From: Dehalococcoidia bacterium
Lineage (GTDB): Bacteria; Chloroflexota; Dehalococcoidia; Lucifugimonadales; Lucifugimonadaceae
DNA: 33,250 nt
Assembly (NCBI GenBank): GCA_029936485.1
Contig: JAPYSM010000005.1
Coordinates: forward strand, 1 to 33,250
Direction of reading: 5' to 3'
Position 1 is the first letter of the stretch. Each line of letters starts with the position of its first letter. Both the position numbers and the translations under genes were made by a program. This document shows, one piece after another, positions 8,322-16,404 of this stretch. Below the pieces are notes generated by a model that saw only the letters and a program-made list of their open reading frames with translations, did not search any database and was not told where the DNA came from.

Positions 8322-9488
8322 CTACTTGTTCCAGGCGTGCTTCTTCGCCACCTCTTCGTTCAGGTCTGTGCCCCAGCCGGGACCCTGTGGGATGTCGATG
8401 TAACTGTTCTTTGGCTCAGGTACCACCGTCACCAGCTCGTCCTTCCACGGAATTGCGTCGGGGTCTGACTCCATGATCCTCACGTTGGAAACGGAAGCGC
8501 ACAGGTTCAGGCTCTGGAAGGTCGACAGGTGGGAGTTGTAGTTGTGCGGAGCGATGTTCAGCTCAAAGGTCTCGGCCAGATCGGCGACCTTCTTGGCGTT
8601 GCCAAAACCCTGCCACTGCACGTCTACCTTCACCGTGTCCATCGCCCGTAGATCAAAGAAGGGTTGGTACTGACGCATCGTGACCAGTTGCTCGCCGGAA
8701 GTTATCGATGTCCGGGTCGATGTCTTCAGTTGCAATAGTGCCTCGGGATCCTGATTGTCTATCTCCAGCCAGAAGAGCTTGTACGGCTCAAGCGCACGGG
8801 CGACGCGGATCGCACCCTCTGTTTTGAAGTTGTAGTTGATGTCCAGACAGATATCTATCTCAGGCCCGACGGCATCACGCATTACCGAAATCTGCTTCAC
8901 CGCTTGGTTGATAATGTCCGACTCGGCAAGCTGGTCGTGCGTCTTCCCATCACGACCCTGGGTGATGGCCCATGAGGGGTCGCCAGGGAACAGGATGTTC
9001 GTCTTGAACGCCGTGTATCCCTTATCGACCGCCTCCCGGGCGCAATCGGCGACGTCGTCCCAGGTCCGAAGTGGCTTCGCGCCCCAGAGTTCGGGGTCCC
9101 GCGCACGGTATGTCCCCAGGTGGGACCAGTACACGCGCTGCTTCTCCCTGAAGGGGCCACCCACGACGCTGTGTACCGGCAATCCAAGCGCCTTGCCTTT
9201 TAGATCCCACAGCGCCAGCTCGATGCCAGCAATCGCCCACGCCGTAACGCCGTAAGGCGTACCCCGGTATGCGCGATACAGATCAAAGTAGAGTCGCTCC
9301 ACGGGCGTCGGGTCCTTGCCAATCAGCCAGGAACTCATGTCCTGCACAAGGCCCTGCAGGCCGTGGGTCACGCCGCTCTCGCCGAACTCGCCATAGCCGG
9401 TGATCCCGGCGTCGGTTCGTATGGCGACGAAGTGCCATGGTCGTGCCCCGCCATCAACCGCGAACGTATCTATCCCGGTGATCTTCAT
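8322..9488 (-). CDS. Enolase-superfamily (MR/MLE-type) enzyme, paralog 1 of 5
   Basis: The 388-residue protein starts at an ATG (9488), giving MKITGIDTFAVDGG, with AGGAG 10 nt upstream. A longer open frame reaches 9566 but does not resemble the family. Active-site residues are Lys162/Asn164 (FKTN), Asp216 (CLDINYNF), Glu242 (WLEIDNQ), Glu266 (TSGEQLVT) and His315 with His320 (APHNYNSH). It shares the short N-terminal loop and the QGRDGKTHDQ insert with the paralog at 7042. It is the first enolase gene after the transporter, 77 bp downstream of it, so the transporter and all five enolases plausibly form one transcript. Confidence 0.93.
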   Translation of the reverse strand: MKITGIDTFAVDGGARPWHFVAIRTDAGITGYGEFGESGVTHGLQGLVQDMSSWLIGKDPTPVERLYFDLYRAYRGTPYGVTAWAIAGIELALWDLKGKALGLPVHSVVGGPFREKQRVYWSHLGTYRARDPELWGAKPLRTWDDVADCAREAVDKGYTAFKTNILFPGDPSWAITQGRDGKTHDQLAESDIINQAVKQISVMRDAVGPEIDICLDINYNFKTEGAIRVARALEPYKLFWLEIDNQDPEALLQLKTSTRTSITSGEQLVTMRQYQPFFDLRAMDTVKVDVQWQGFGNAKKVADLAETFELNIAPHNYNSHLSTFQSLNLCASVSNVRIMESDPDAIPWKDELVTVVPEPKNSYIDIPQGPGWGTDLNEEVAKKHAWNK

Positions 9489-9565
9489 TCGGCGAGCACT
9501 CCTATTTTGAGATGTCAGAGTCGGCTTGGAATCTATTGGGCGGCGCCACTGTACACCCGGGATCA

Positions 9566-10825
9566 CTAGTCGGGGGTCTCGGCACTAACCGGCCCTTCAG
9601 ATAATTCTTGTGAGAGTTTGCTATCGCGGCGGCCGGCAAGCACAAGCAGACATAGCGCGGGAACCAGAGCAGTTGCACCAACAGCAAGCCCGAATCGGAT
9701 CGATCTGATGGTGGCGATGATGCCGATAACAGGCCCAAAAGTGACCTGTCCAAGGGAATCACCCTGTGAGTGCATCGAAATAACGGTCGCTCGCACCGAC
9801 GGATCGAGCCCCCGGTTTATCCACGTCAGCACCACCGGCCGACTTGAGTGATGGAGGGCGACCACAACCCAGTAGGTTATGACCAGCGCAAGAAGTGATG
9901 AAGTGAAGGCGAAAGCGAAGAGGGTCACCGTCAGTAGAGCTGTCAAAACCGCAAGCGTACGCGTAGGCCCTGTCCTGGTGGTCACGGCACCGGTTTTCCC
10001 GACGACCCCCGTGATACCCGCGCCGAGAAGCAGCCCCCCGGAGGCGATGACAGCAAACCAGACAAGTGGATCCAGCCCGGCTAACTCTGGAAGATTCACC
10101 TGTTGCAACAGGTGCGCGGGCCAGAGTCGATCAAAGGCCTCATACGACGCCCCGAATATAGCGACAACGGCCAGCGTGAATACTATCGCAGCACGTCCCC
10201 GAATTGCGCTCGCGCTCGAGCGTAACGTGACCTTGATGCCCCCGAACACGCCGTCGACGCTTCCGGCCGGTTTGAAGTTACGTTCCGCCATGAACACGAA
10301 TAAGAACCCAGACAGGAACAAAAACAGTATTCCGGACACGAAGAACGGAATCTGAAGATCAACTATCGCCAAGGAGACCCCGACGAAGATCCCGAGAAAG
10401 GCCGCCAACTGGCCGATCTGAGCCGATCGCAGAAATACGGCCCCAACACTATCGTCACCAACCTCGTCGGCGATCCACGCCTCTTGCGCACCGCTCGTGA
10501 AGGTGAAGCCAAGCGCCCAGAACACCTGTGCAATGAGGATCATCCACAGGTTAGGCACGGACGCCCAGACCAGAAATCCGATCGCCAGGATGGCGTATCC
10601 GATAATGACGGACCTTCTCCGTGAGAAAGCGTCCGCAACGATCCCGGTCGGCACCTCGGTGATCAGCACACTTCCCTCAAGCACTGCTCCAACCAACAAC
10701 AACTGGAACGGGTTCAGCCCTACTTCCACGATCGCGTAAACCGATGACGTGGTGAAGGTGACGTGGAACGCGAACTGGGTCCATGCATGAAGAGAGAGAT
10801 ACGTTGTGCGCGGCTGGAGTTGGAT
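9566..10825 (-). CDS. MFS transporter, start codon non-canonical or lost
   Basis: This is a major facilitator superfamily protein with multiple hydrophobic segments. The loop between helices 2 and 3 reads EVPTGIVADAFSRRRSVIIG, the MFS signature. The first usual start is a GTG at 10729, but that would remove helix 1. The same frame continues upstream as QPRTTYLSLHAWTQFAFHVT and TTSSVYAIVEVGLNPFQL, the expected first helix, with no ATG, GTG or TTG before a stop near 10883. An ATC codon at 10825 lies 9 nt after AGGA and is my preferred start (about 419 residues). The gene heads the enolase cluster, so the likely cargo is its substrate. Drug-efflux function cannot be excluded. Confidence 0.85.
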   Translation of the reverse strand: MQLQPRTTYLSLHAWTQFAFHVTFTTSSVYAIVEVGLNPFQLLLVGAVLEGSVLITEVPTGIVADAFSRRRSVIIGYAILAIGFLVWASVPNLWMILIAQVFWALGFTFTSGAQEAWIADEVGDDSVGAVFLRSAQIGQLAAFLGIFVGVSLAIVDLQIPFFVSGILFLFLSGFLFVFMAERNFKPAGSVDGVFGGIKVTLRSSASAIRGRAAIVFTLAVVAIFGASYEAFDRLWPAHLLQQVNLPELAGLDPLVWFAVIASGGLLLGAGITGVVGKTGAVTTRTGPTRTLAVLTALLTVTLFAFAFTSSLLALVITYWVVVALHHSSRPVVLTWINRGLDPSVRATVISMHSQGDSLGQVTFGPVIGIIATIRSIRFGLAVGATALVPALCLLVLAGRRDSKLSQELSEGPVSAETPD

Positions 10826-10885
10826 CGGCCACTGTCCTGCACTTATGACGTGATGTAGGCCACATACGACCGCTTTTGGCCTCGG

Positions 10886-10898
10886 CTGTCAATGACAG
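10886..10898. promoter_or_regulatory. Palindrome in the divergent MFS/GGT promoter region
   Basis: CTGTCA-A-TGACAG is a perfect 6+6 palindrome in the 177-bp interval between the upstream start proposed for the transporter and the GGT start. It could be a repressor operator controlling the enolase cluster. No regulator gene is adjacent and no clear -35/-10 pair was found, so this is tentative. Confidence 0.25.
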
Positions 10899-11002
10899 AT
10901 GCCGCTGAACCGGGACGAGTCGACCGGTCGGTCGTAGAATCGCCGTCGCTGAAGGAAACAGACTCGGCAATATGCTCGACCGCGCTGGCGCAAAGGAAAC
11001 CT

Positions 11003-12715
11003 ATGTATACGTCCCGCCCGATCCTCGCTCATGAAGAGATCCGCTCACGACAGGGAATGGTCGTGGCGCAGCATCCTCTGGGTGCGGAAGTCGGGCTGGA
11101 GTCCCTGAAGCGTGGCGGGAACGCCGTCGACGCCGCCGTCAGCACTGCCTTCGCGATGGGCGTTTTACAGCCCCTCATGAACGGCATTGGCGGCGGCGGC
11201 CTTATGACGGTCTACATGGCGGCCGGTGGCGGTGGAGCTATCGACTACGGCATGCAGGCCCCTGCTAGAGCGACGACCGATGAGTACCCGCTTGAGGGCG
11301 GTATGGAGGACATGGACACGGGCTCGTCCCGCTACTCTCGCAACTTCGCCTGGCCGAAGGTAAAGGACGACATGCTGTCGTCCGGTTACAAGTCGATCGC
11401 TATACCGGGAACGGTCGCCGGGCTGAGTCGTGCGCTTGAAGAGTGGGGGACGATAAGCCTTTCGGACGCGCTGCAACCGGCGATCAAGCTCGCAGAAGAG
11501 GGATTCACTGTAGGGGCGCACTTCACCCTTTCCACCGTGGCCCGCCGAGACCTGTTCCTGCGTTTTCCGGCCACGACCGAAATCTACTACCCAGACGGAT
11601 ACCCGATACCGGTGGGCGGAAAGTTGATCCAGAAACAGCATGCTGCGACGTTGCGCACGCTGGCCTCGGGTGGACCCGACGCTTTCTATAAAGGTGAGAT
11701 CGCCGAGAAAATATCCGCCGACGTTCAGGCAAATGGAGGGCTACTGGAAGTATCCGATTTCGCTCAGTACACGCCCTTTCTACATCGACACGGCATGCTA
11801 GGCGAATACCGTGGCTACGAGGTGATGGGGCTCCCTGGCCCGACTTCCGGCCCGACGGTGATGGAAACGCTCAACATTCTTTCGACGTTCGAACTTAACG
11901 GGACCAATCACGGCGACCCGGCCGTACTCCATCTGATCGTCGAGGCGATCAAGTTGGCCGCATCAGACCGTTTTACTTGGATGGGAGACCCGGAGATTAC
12001 CGGGGCTCCGATCGCTGCGCTGACGGTACCCGCGTACGGCGCGGAACGTGCGAAATCTATCGACCGAGCAAAGGCAGGACCGGCGTGCGCTGGCAATCCC
12101 TGGCCCTATGAAGGCCGAGAGAAGCCCGATGACTTCCCTGGTCCTGCGGGTGCGGCGGCGGACGATGGGACGACCCACATTTCGGTCGTGGACAAGGACC
12201 GTAACGCCGTGGCGCTGACGCAAACAAATCTGGCCTACTCCGGCGTCGTGAACCCGGGGGTAGGTGTGATGATGAACAATGGGATCGGCTGGAGCTGCCC
12301 GCTACCTGGAACCGTGAACACCATCGTCCCACACGCCCGTGCTCTCAACAACATGACGCCCTTGATCCTGCTCAAAGACGGACAACTTAGTGGGGTTCTT
12401 GGCTCGTCGGGCGGGCGTCGAATCTGGACATCCGTCATACAGACCCTTATCCACCATATCGATCAGGGTATGTCGCTACAGGAAGCAGTTCAGGCACCAC
12501 GCATCCACGTCGAGGATGGAGACGTGATGGTGGATGGCCGTTTCGGATACGACACGATCAACGGATTGGCGTCACGAGGTCACGAGGTCGCGATAGTCGA
12601 CCCGAGGTTCGATGTAGCTCCATACGCAGAACCCAACGGAATTGCAGTTGACGGCGACGCACTACGAAGCGCCGTATACCCGGTAGCCAAGCCGACGCAG
12701 GCGGCGGGCTACTAG
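11003..12715 (+). CDS. ggt: Gamma-glutamyltransferase family Ntn hydrolase
   Basis: The protein has 570 residues from the ATG at 11003, which has AAAGGA 5 nt upstream; an open extension to 10892 lacks family similarity. The N-terminal half contains GGNAVDAAVSTAFAMGVLQP and GIGGGGLMTVY, typical of the large subunit. Self-cleavage is expected before Thr390 in DDGTTHISVVDKDRNAVALT, and GSSGGRR completes the active site downstream. The family cleaves gamma-glutamyl amides such as glutathione, or transfers the glutamyl group; related acylases process other amides. There is no signal peptide at the chosen start, unlike the periplasmic E. coli enzyme, suggesting a cytoplasmic location. It is divergent from the transporter and followed after 214 bp by an epimerase-like gene. 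Confidence 0.92.
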   Translation: MYTSRPILAHEEIRSRQGMVVAQHPLGAEVGLESLKRGGNAVDAAVSTAFAMGVLQPLMNGIGGGGLMTVYMAAGGGGAIDYGMQAPARATTDEYPLEGGMEDMDTGSSRYSRNFAWPKVKDDMLSSGYKSIAIPGTVAGLSRALEEWGTISLSDALQPAIKLAEEGFTVGAHFTLSTVARRDLFLRFPATTEIYYPDGYPIPVGGKLIQKQHAATLRTLASGGPDAFYKGEIAEKISADVQANGGLLEVSDFAQYTPFLHRHGMLGEYRGYEVMGLPGPTSGPTVMETLNILSTFELNGTNHGDPAVLHLIVEAIKLAASDRFTWMGDPEITGAPIAALTVPAYGAERAKSIDRAKAGPACAGNPWPYEGREKPDDFPGPAGAAADDGTTHISVVDKDRNAVALTQTNLAYSGVVNPGVGVMMNNGIGWSCPLPGTVNTIVPHARALNNMTPLILLKDGQLSGVLGSSGGRRIWTSVIQTLIHHIDQGMSLQEAVQAPRIHVEDGDVMVDGRFGYDTINGLASRGHEVAIVDPRFDVAPYAEPNGIAVDGDALRSAVYPVAKPTQAAGY

Positions 12716-12883
12716 GGCGACGACGATAGCCCCCTCTGAGAATAGGAGGGGCAAGCCGTGGTTAAGTAACTGCCGAACCGTGATGTTGTCATCCCAATTC
12801 TTCTCCGGAAGGACGAGAGACATGCACCGGCGAACTGTTAAGTAAAGGAATACTGATAGAGCGGAGACCTCCAATAACCTTCC

Positions 12884-12902
12884 CCTCTCCCCGGGGGAGA
12901 GG
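12884..12902. repeat. CTCTCCC-type intergenic palindrome, copy 2
   Basis: CCTCTCCCC-G-GGGGAGAGG is a perfect 9-bp inverted repeat 27 nt before the next start codon. It corresponds to the hairpin core of the repeats at 1084 and 15426. Confidence 0.6.
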
Positions 12903-12929
12903 AAACTCGAACAACGAACCGAGGACGAT

Positions 12930-13721
12930 ATGACAGACAAACGTGTACTTGTGACAGGTCTCAGCGGTGCAGTTGGATCGGCCATCCGACCGGAACTTGA
13001 GAAGCGATATGAGATTGCGGCGCTGTCGCGTTCCGGCGTGGACGGCGTCCCGGACGCACTCAACTTCCGCGGAGCCGTCCAAGACGCGTCGGCCATCGCA
13101 CCGGCGTTCATCGGCGTGGACACCGTGATCCACCTAGCGGCTGACGGCGGAGCGCACAGCACTGATGGCATGAACGCTGGCTGGGATTCCATGCTCAACA
13201 ACAACGTCGTCGGTGCTTACAACGTGTTTGAAGCTGCACGCGTAGCGGGCGTGAAACGGGTCATCTTTGCCAGTACCGGCGCGACCGTCATTGGCTACGA
13301 GCAGGAATCGCCGTGGAGCGAGCTGGTATCGGAAGACGACTCTGAAACACCGGTATCGTGGCCCAACGTCACCGGTGATTCGGAGCCAAAGCCACACAGC
13401 CTCTACGGCGCAAGCAAGCTCATGGGCGAAGATCTTGCCCGTTACTTCGTGAACACGTCCGATATGTCCATCATCTGCCTGCGCATCGGGGGTGTAGGCG
13501 CACAGGACGTGGTGAACGGAGTGCGTGGCCGATCGATCTACTGCAGCCACGCAGACATGGCGCAGATGGCGGTGAAGTGCGTCGAGGCACCGGCATCGGT
13601 GCGCTTTGATATCTTCTACGTGGTCTCAAACAACAAGTACGGCTACCGGGATATCGATCACGCCCGAGAAGTGGTTGGATTCCAGCCGACGGGAAGTGCA
13701 GAGACGGCACCTAAGGCTTGA
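12930..13721 (+). CDS. NAD-dependent epimerase/dehydratase (uronate dehydrogenase-like)
   Basis: This 263-residue extended-type SDR has the nucleotide-binding VTGLSGAVGSAIR (TGxxGxxG, 9-16), the HLAADGG loop (68-74), FASTGA with catalytic Ser115, and Tyr159-x3-Lys163 in LYGASKLMGEDLARYF. Its size and motifs fit uronate dehydrogenases, which oxidise glucuronate or galacturonate to aldarolactones, and also small nucleoside-sugar epimerases. With nearby dehydratase-type enolases an acid-sugar role is attractive but unproven. The start is supported by GAGGA 5 nt before the ATG. Confidence 0.8.
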   Translation: MTDKRVLVTGLSGAVGSAIRPELEKRYEIAALSRSGVDGVPDALNFRGAVQDASAIAPAFIGVDTVIHLAADGGAHSTDGMNAGWDSMLNNNVVGAYNVFEAARVAGVKRVIFASTGATVIGYEQESPWSELVSEDDSETPVSWPNVTGDSEPKPHSLYGASKLMGEDLARYFVNTSDMSIICLRIGGVGAQDVVNGVRGRSIYCSHADMAQMAVKCVEAPASVRFDIFYVVSNNKYGYRDIDHAREVVGFQPTGSAETAPKA

Positions 13722-13854
13722 GTATTGTTTGGCGTCTAACGGATGTCCCTGGTACTTGGAGATCTCCCTTGTCCTGGCCCTGGTCCGAGTGAAAAAGCCC
13801 AAGTGTCCAAAGCATGAGAGCAGTTTCATTCCCAGTCACGACCATGGGCCTGAT

Positions 13855-14595
13855 TCAACCACCAGTCTCGTCCCACAGCCGACCGCGCTCGTCATCCGCC
13901 ACATCCGCAATCGAAACACTGGCTCCAGCAAGTTCTTCCGTGCGTCTGATTCGATCCCGATATCGCAGCGCCTCAGCTCGAAGCGCTACCTCCGGATCGA
14001 TCCCCGACGCCTGGATACGAGCCACTACCTCAAATAGCTGGCGACCGGCTACTGCCTCTTGCTCCACTTCGTCGGCCCCGTTTAGCACGCCATCGCCACT
14101 CGGCACCGGTAACCCGGCGCGTCCCGCGCGTCGCTGTAACGCGCCAGCGTACGCCAGTGCCGGCATCCCGGTTGGAAGGCCGTTGGTTATCGAATCCCGG
14201 CCCGGCTCTTTGCTCTTCAGTGCATCCCATTGCTGCGACACCTGCTCCGCCGTCTCAAGCCTCCGGCCACCTTCCAGGAACACATGTGGGTGACGGCGGA
14301 CAAGCTTGTCGATCACCCCTCCGACCACATCTGCCATCGTCCACTCGCCAGCGCGTCTTGCTATATCTGCGTGGAATGTCACCTGGACCAGCAGGTCGCC
14401 CAGCTCTTCTTCCAGTGCGTCAGCATCGCCGAGGTCCAACGCTTCTAATACCTCGTAAGATTCCTCCAGCAAGTTGGGCCGCAACGAGGCATGGGTCTGC
14501 TCCCGGTCCCACGGGCAACCGCCAGCGTCTCGTAGCCTCTCAACCACGGCCAGAAGGTCTTCCACAGTGCGGGACGGTGTATCAGGTCTGGGCAT
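13855..14595 (-). CDS. mazG: MazG family nucleoside triphosphate pyrophosphohydrolase
   Basis: This 246-residue protein begins MPRPDTPSRTVEDLLAVVERLR. It has the MazG signature CPWDREQTHASLRP (27-40), the metal-binding helix EESYEVLEAL, then EELGDLLVQVTFHA (63-76), and KLVRRHPHVF (98-107). MazG hydrolyses (d)NTPs to monophosphates for pool cleaning or ppGpp control. The C-terminal part carries the second, degenerate MazG-like helical repeat. The ATG at 14595 has AGGAG 10 nt upstream; an upstream open extension to 14706 overlaps the divergent gene and is discarded. It is convergent with the epimerase gene and divergent from the DUF1461 gene. Confidence 0.93.
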   Translation of the reverse strand: MPRPDTPSRTVEDLLAVVERLRDAGGCPWDREQTHASLRPNLLEESYEVLEALDLGDADALEEELGDLLVQVTFHADIARRAGEWTMADVVGGVIDKLVRRHPHVFLEGGRRLETAEQVSQQWDALKSKEPGRDSITNGLPTGMPALAYAGALQRRAGRAGLPVPSGDGVLNGADEVEQEAVAGRQLFEVVARIQASGIDPEVALRAEALRYRDRIRRTEELAGASVSIADVADDERGRLWDETGG

Positions 14596-14672
14596 AGATG
14601 TATCTCCTGGGTGATCGAACGCGCGCTGAACAAGGCACGGAAACGAGACGTTGCAACGTACCATAGGAGCCG

Positions 14673-15395
14673 ATGAACAATCTCCGTAACAACGACCGGT
14701 TGGCATCGTCCTTCGGGTTCCGTATCGTCGTAATCGTCCTGCTGGCGATCAGCCTTCCGCTTTTCTTCATCTCGTTAAACGTGCGGGTGCTCACCAACTA
14801 CCAAACGTTTTATGAGTGGGGATTCGGCGCCAATAACGTGGAGCGGCGCACCGGATTGGATGACTCGGCTCTGACCAGCGCTGCGAGCCAGATCATCGAT
14901 TACTTCGGTAACGACAAGGAGTTCCTCGATCTGCGTGTCGATTTCGAAGGCCGTAAGATCGAGCTGTTCAACGAGCGCGAGATCACGCATATGGCTGACG
15001 TGAAAGACGTGATGAATGTGATGTTCAACGCCGTCTGGGTCACCGGAGCAATGGTAGTGATCGTGGTCGCTGGTGGCTTTTTCTTGCTTGGCCGCGGATT
15101 CCTGCCGATGTTGCGCTCCGGGATCGTGTGGTCGACGATCGCCGGGTTGTCGGTCGCTGCGCTATTTGGATTGGCTACGTTGATCGACTTCAACACGACG
15201 TTCCGACTGTTCCACGAGGTGGTGTTCAGGAACGATTTCTGGAAGTTAGACCCGTCCCAGAGCCTGCTGCTACGCCTCTTCCCGCAGGGATTCTGGTTCG
15301 CAGCCACGTTGCTGCTCGTCGTGATCACGGCAGTGCAGCTGGGGATCGTGTACGGCGCGGCGTGGTTGGCGTCACGGGCGCGCGGCGCCGATTAA
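14673..15395 (+). CDS. DUF1461 / TIGR01906 integral membrane protein
   Basis: The protein has 240 residues with four hydrophobic segments (about 17-37, 118-140, 150-171, 205-232). The extracytoplasmic loop contains LFNEREITHMADVKDV (98-113), and the second loop contains FHEVVFRNDFWKLDP (180-194) followed by LRLFPQGFW. These three blocks are the hallmarks of the DUF1461 family. The function is unknown. AGGAG lies only 3 nt before the ATG, an unusually short spacing. The start is 77 bp from the divergent mazG start. Confidence 0.85.
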   Translation: MNNLRNNDRLASSFGFRIVVIVLLAISLPLFFISLNVRVLTNYQTFYEWGFGANNVERRTGLDDSALTSAASQIIDYFGNDKEFLDLRVDFEGRKIELFNEREITHMADVKDVMNVMFNAVWVTGAMVVIVVAGGFFLLGRGFLPMLRSGIVWSTIAGLSVAALFGLATLIDFNTTFRLFHEVVFRNDFWKLDPSQSLLLRLFPQGFWFAATLLLVVITAVQLGIVYGAAWLASRARGAD

Positions 15396-15425
15396 TCACC
15401 CCGCGTGTGCCGCAATAACGCCCCC

Positions 15426-15470
15426 GTCTCCCGGCGGGAGAGGCCGGACGCACTCGGGGTGAGAGAGGGG
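15426..15470 (+). repeat. CTCTCCC-type dispersed intergenic repeat, copy 3
   Basis: TCTCCC-GGC-GGGAGA (15427-15441) forms a hairpin and is followed by GGCC, a variable stretch, then GGGGTGAGAGAGGGG. The layout matches the minus-strand copy at 1084-1138. It lies between the convergent DUF1461 and HAD genes; nothing else coding is seen in 15396-15614. Confidence 0.6.
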
Positions 15471-15614
15471 CAGAGGTCTTCACGAGAATTGGTTTAGTTC
15501 GACAGACGCCCTTCTAGTAAAGGTCCCTCGGCTAGGCTCGGGATCACAATTATCGTTCAAGACATCGTGGAAGCGTGGGCATATGCCCGACCGCGTCTCT
15601 CTTAGGAGCAAGAT

Positions 15615-16364
15615 TCAGCGGTTCAGCCAGTTATCAACCACCACCGGTAGTTCGTCCAGTCCTGAGATGGTGAAGTCCGGTTGAACGCGTGGCTCACGAT
15701 CGTCGTAGCCCTGTATCCACACCGCCGACATCCCGACGTCTTTGGCTCCGCCGACATCGGCGTGAAGGTTGTCGCCTACGTGCAAAGCGTTCTCTGGCGC
15801 AACTCCAAGTTTTTCAAGCGTATGGGTGAACATCTTCGCCCCCGGTTTCGCCGACGCTATCTCGTTTGAGAAGGTCAGGTATTCCAGGTACTGGCTGATC
15901 CCTTCTCTGTCCAGGTAACGCCGGTAGACACCGGGCGAGGTTGAACCGACGTTCGAGATCAGCGCCGTGCGAACTCCCATCTCTCTGATGGCACTCAGCA
16001 CGCTCTGCGCGGTCGGGTAGATAGTCGGTGAATGGGCGAGGAAAGGCTCGTCGATGGCGCGTGAGAAGGCCTCGAATTGTTCACTATTGATCGACACGCG
16101 GGCATTGGGATCGGCGGCGTCCAAGATCTGTTGCATGCGCTCGGTGGAGGTCCTGTCAAAGCCGCGGTCGTGATCCGCGCTGGTTTCTCTACCGACCGTC
16201 CTGATGGCATCGCCGAGTTTCTTCGGAGGAATCATGATCCCTGCGTTGCTCAGCGCCTGCACGCCTTCTCTGACTCGCAGTTCGTGGCGGCCTGTGCTTT
16301 CTTCGAACATCAGGGTTAACCAGAGGTCGAATGTGACTGCGCGTGGTGGGTGTTGGGGTGGCAC
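15615..16364 (-). CDS. HAD superfamily hydrolase with DxW motif
   Basis: This 249-residue protein has the HAD motifs: motif I TFDLWLTL (nucleophile Asp13), motif II ISNVG (Ser137), motif III Lys173 in SAKPGAKMF, and motif IV HVGDNLHADVGGA (Asp198, Asp203). The second motif-I aspartate, the usual general acid of phosphatases, is replaced by Trp15, so the chemistry may differ from a standard phosphatase; haloacid dehalogenases also lack it. The GTG start at 16364 has GAGGAG 5 nt upstream. It is 40 bp downstream of the CoA transferase gene on the same strand and probably co-transcribed. Confidence 0.87.
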   Translation of the reverse strand: MPPQHPPRAVTFDLWLTLMFEESTGRHELRVREGVQALSNAGIMIPPKKLGDAIRTVGRETSADHDRGFDRTSTERMQQILDAADPNARVSINSEQFEAFSRAIDEPFLAHSPTIYPTAQSVLSAIREMGVRTALISNVGSTSPGVYRRYLDREGISQYLEYLTFSNEIASAKPGAKMFTHTLEKLGVAPENALHVGDNLHADVGGAKDVGMSAVWIQGYDDREPRVQPDFTISGLDELPVVVDNWLNR

Positions 16365-16404
16365 TCGTTCTCCTCGGTGGAGTGGTTTTGTAATTGAGGA
16401 AAGC

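Noticed and set aside
11511-11519. GTAGGGGCG inside the GGT gene as another repeat copy
   Set aside because: It lacks an inverted partner and encodes conserved protein sequence, so it is chance.
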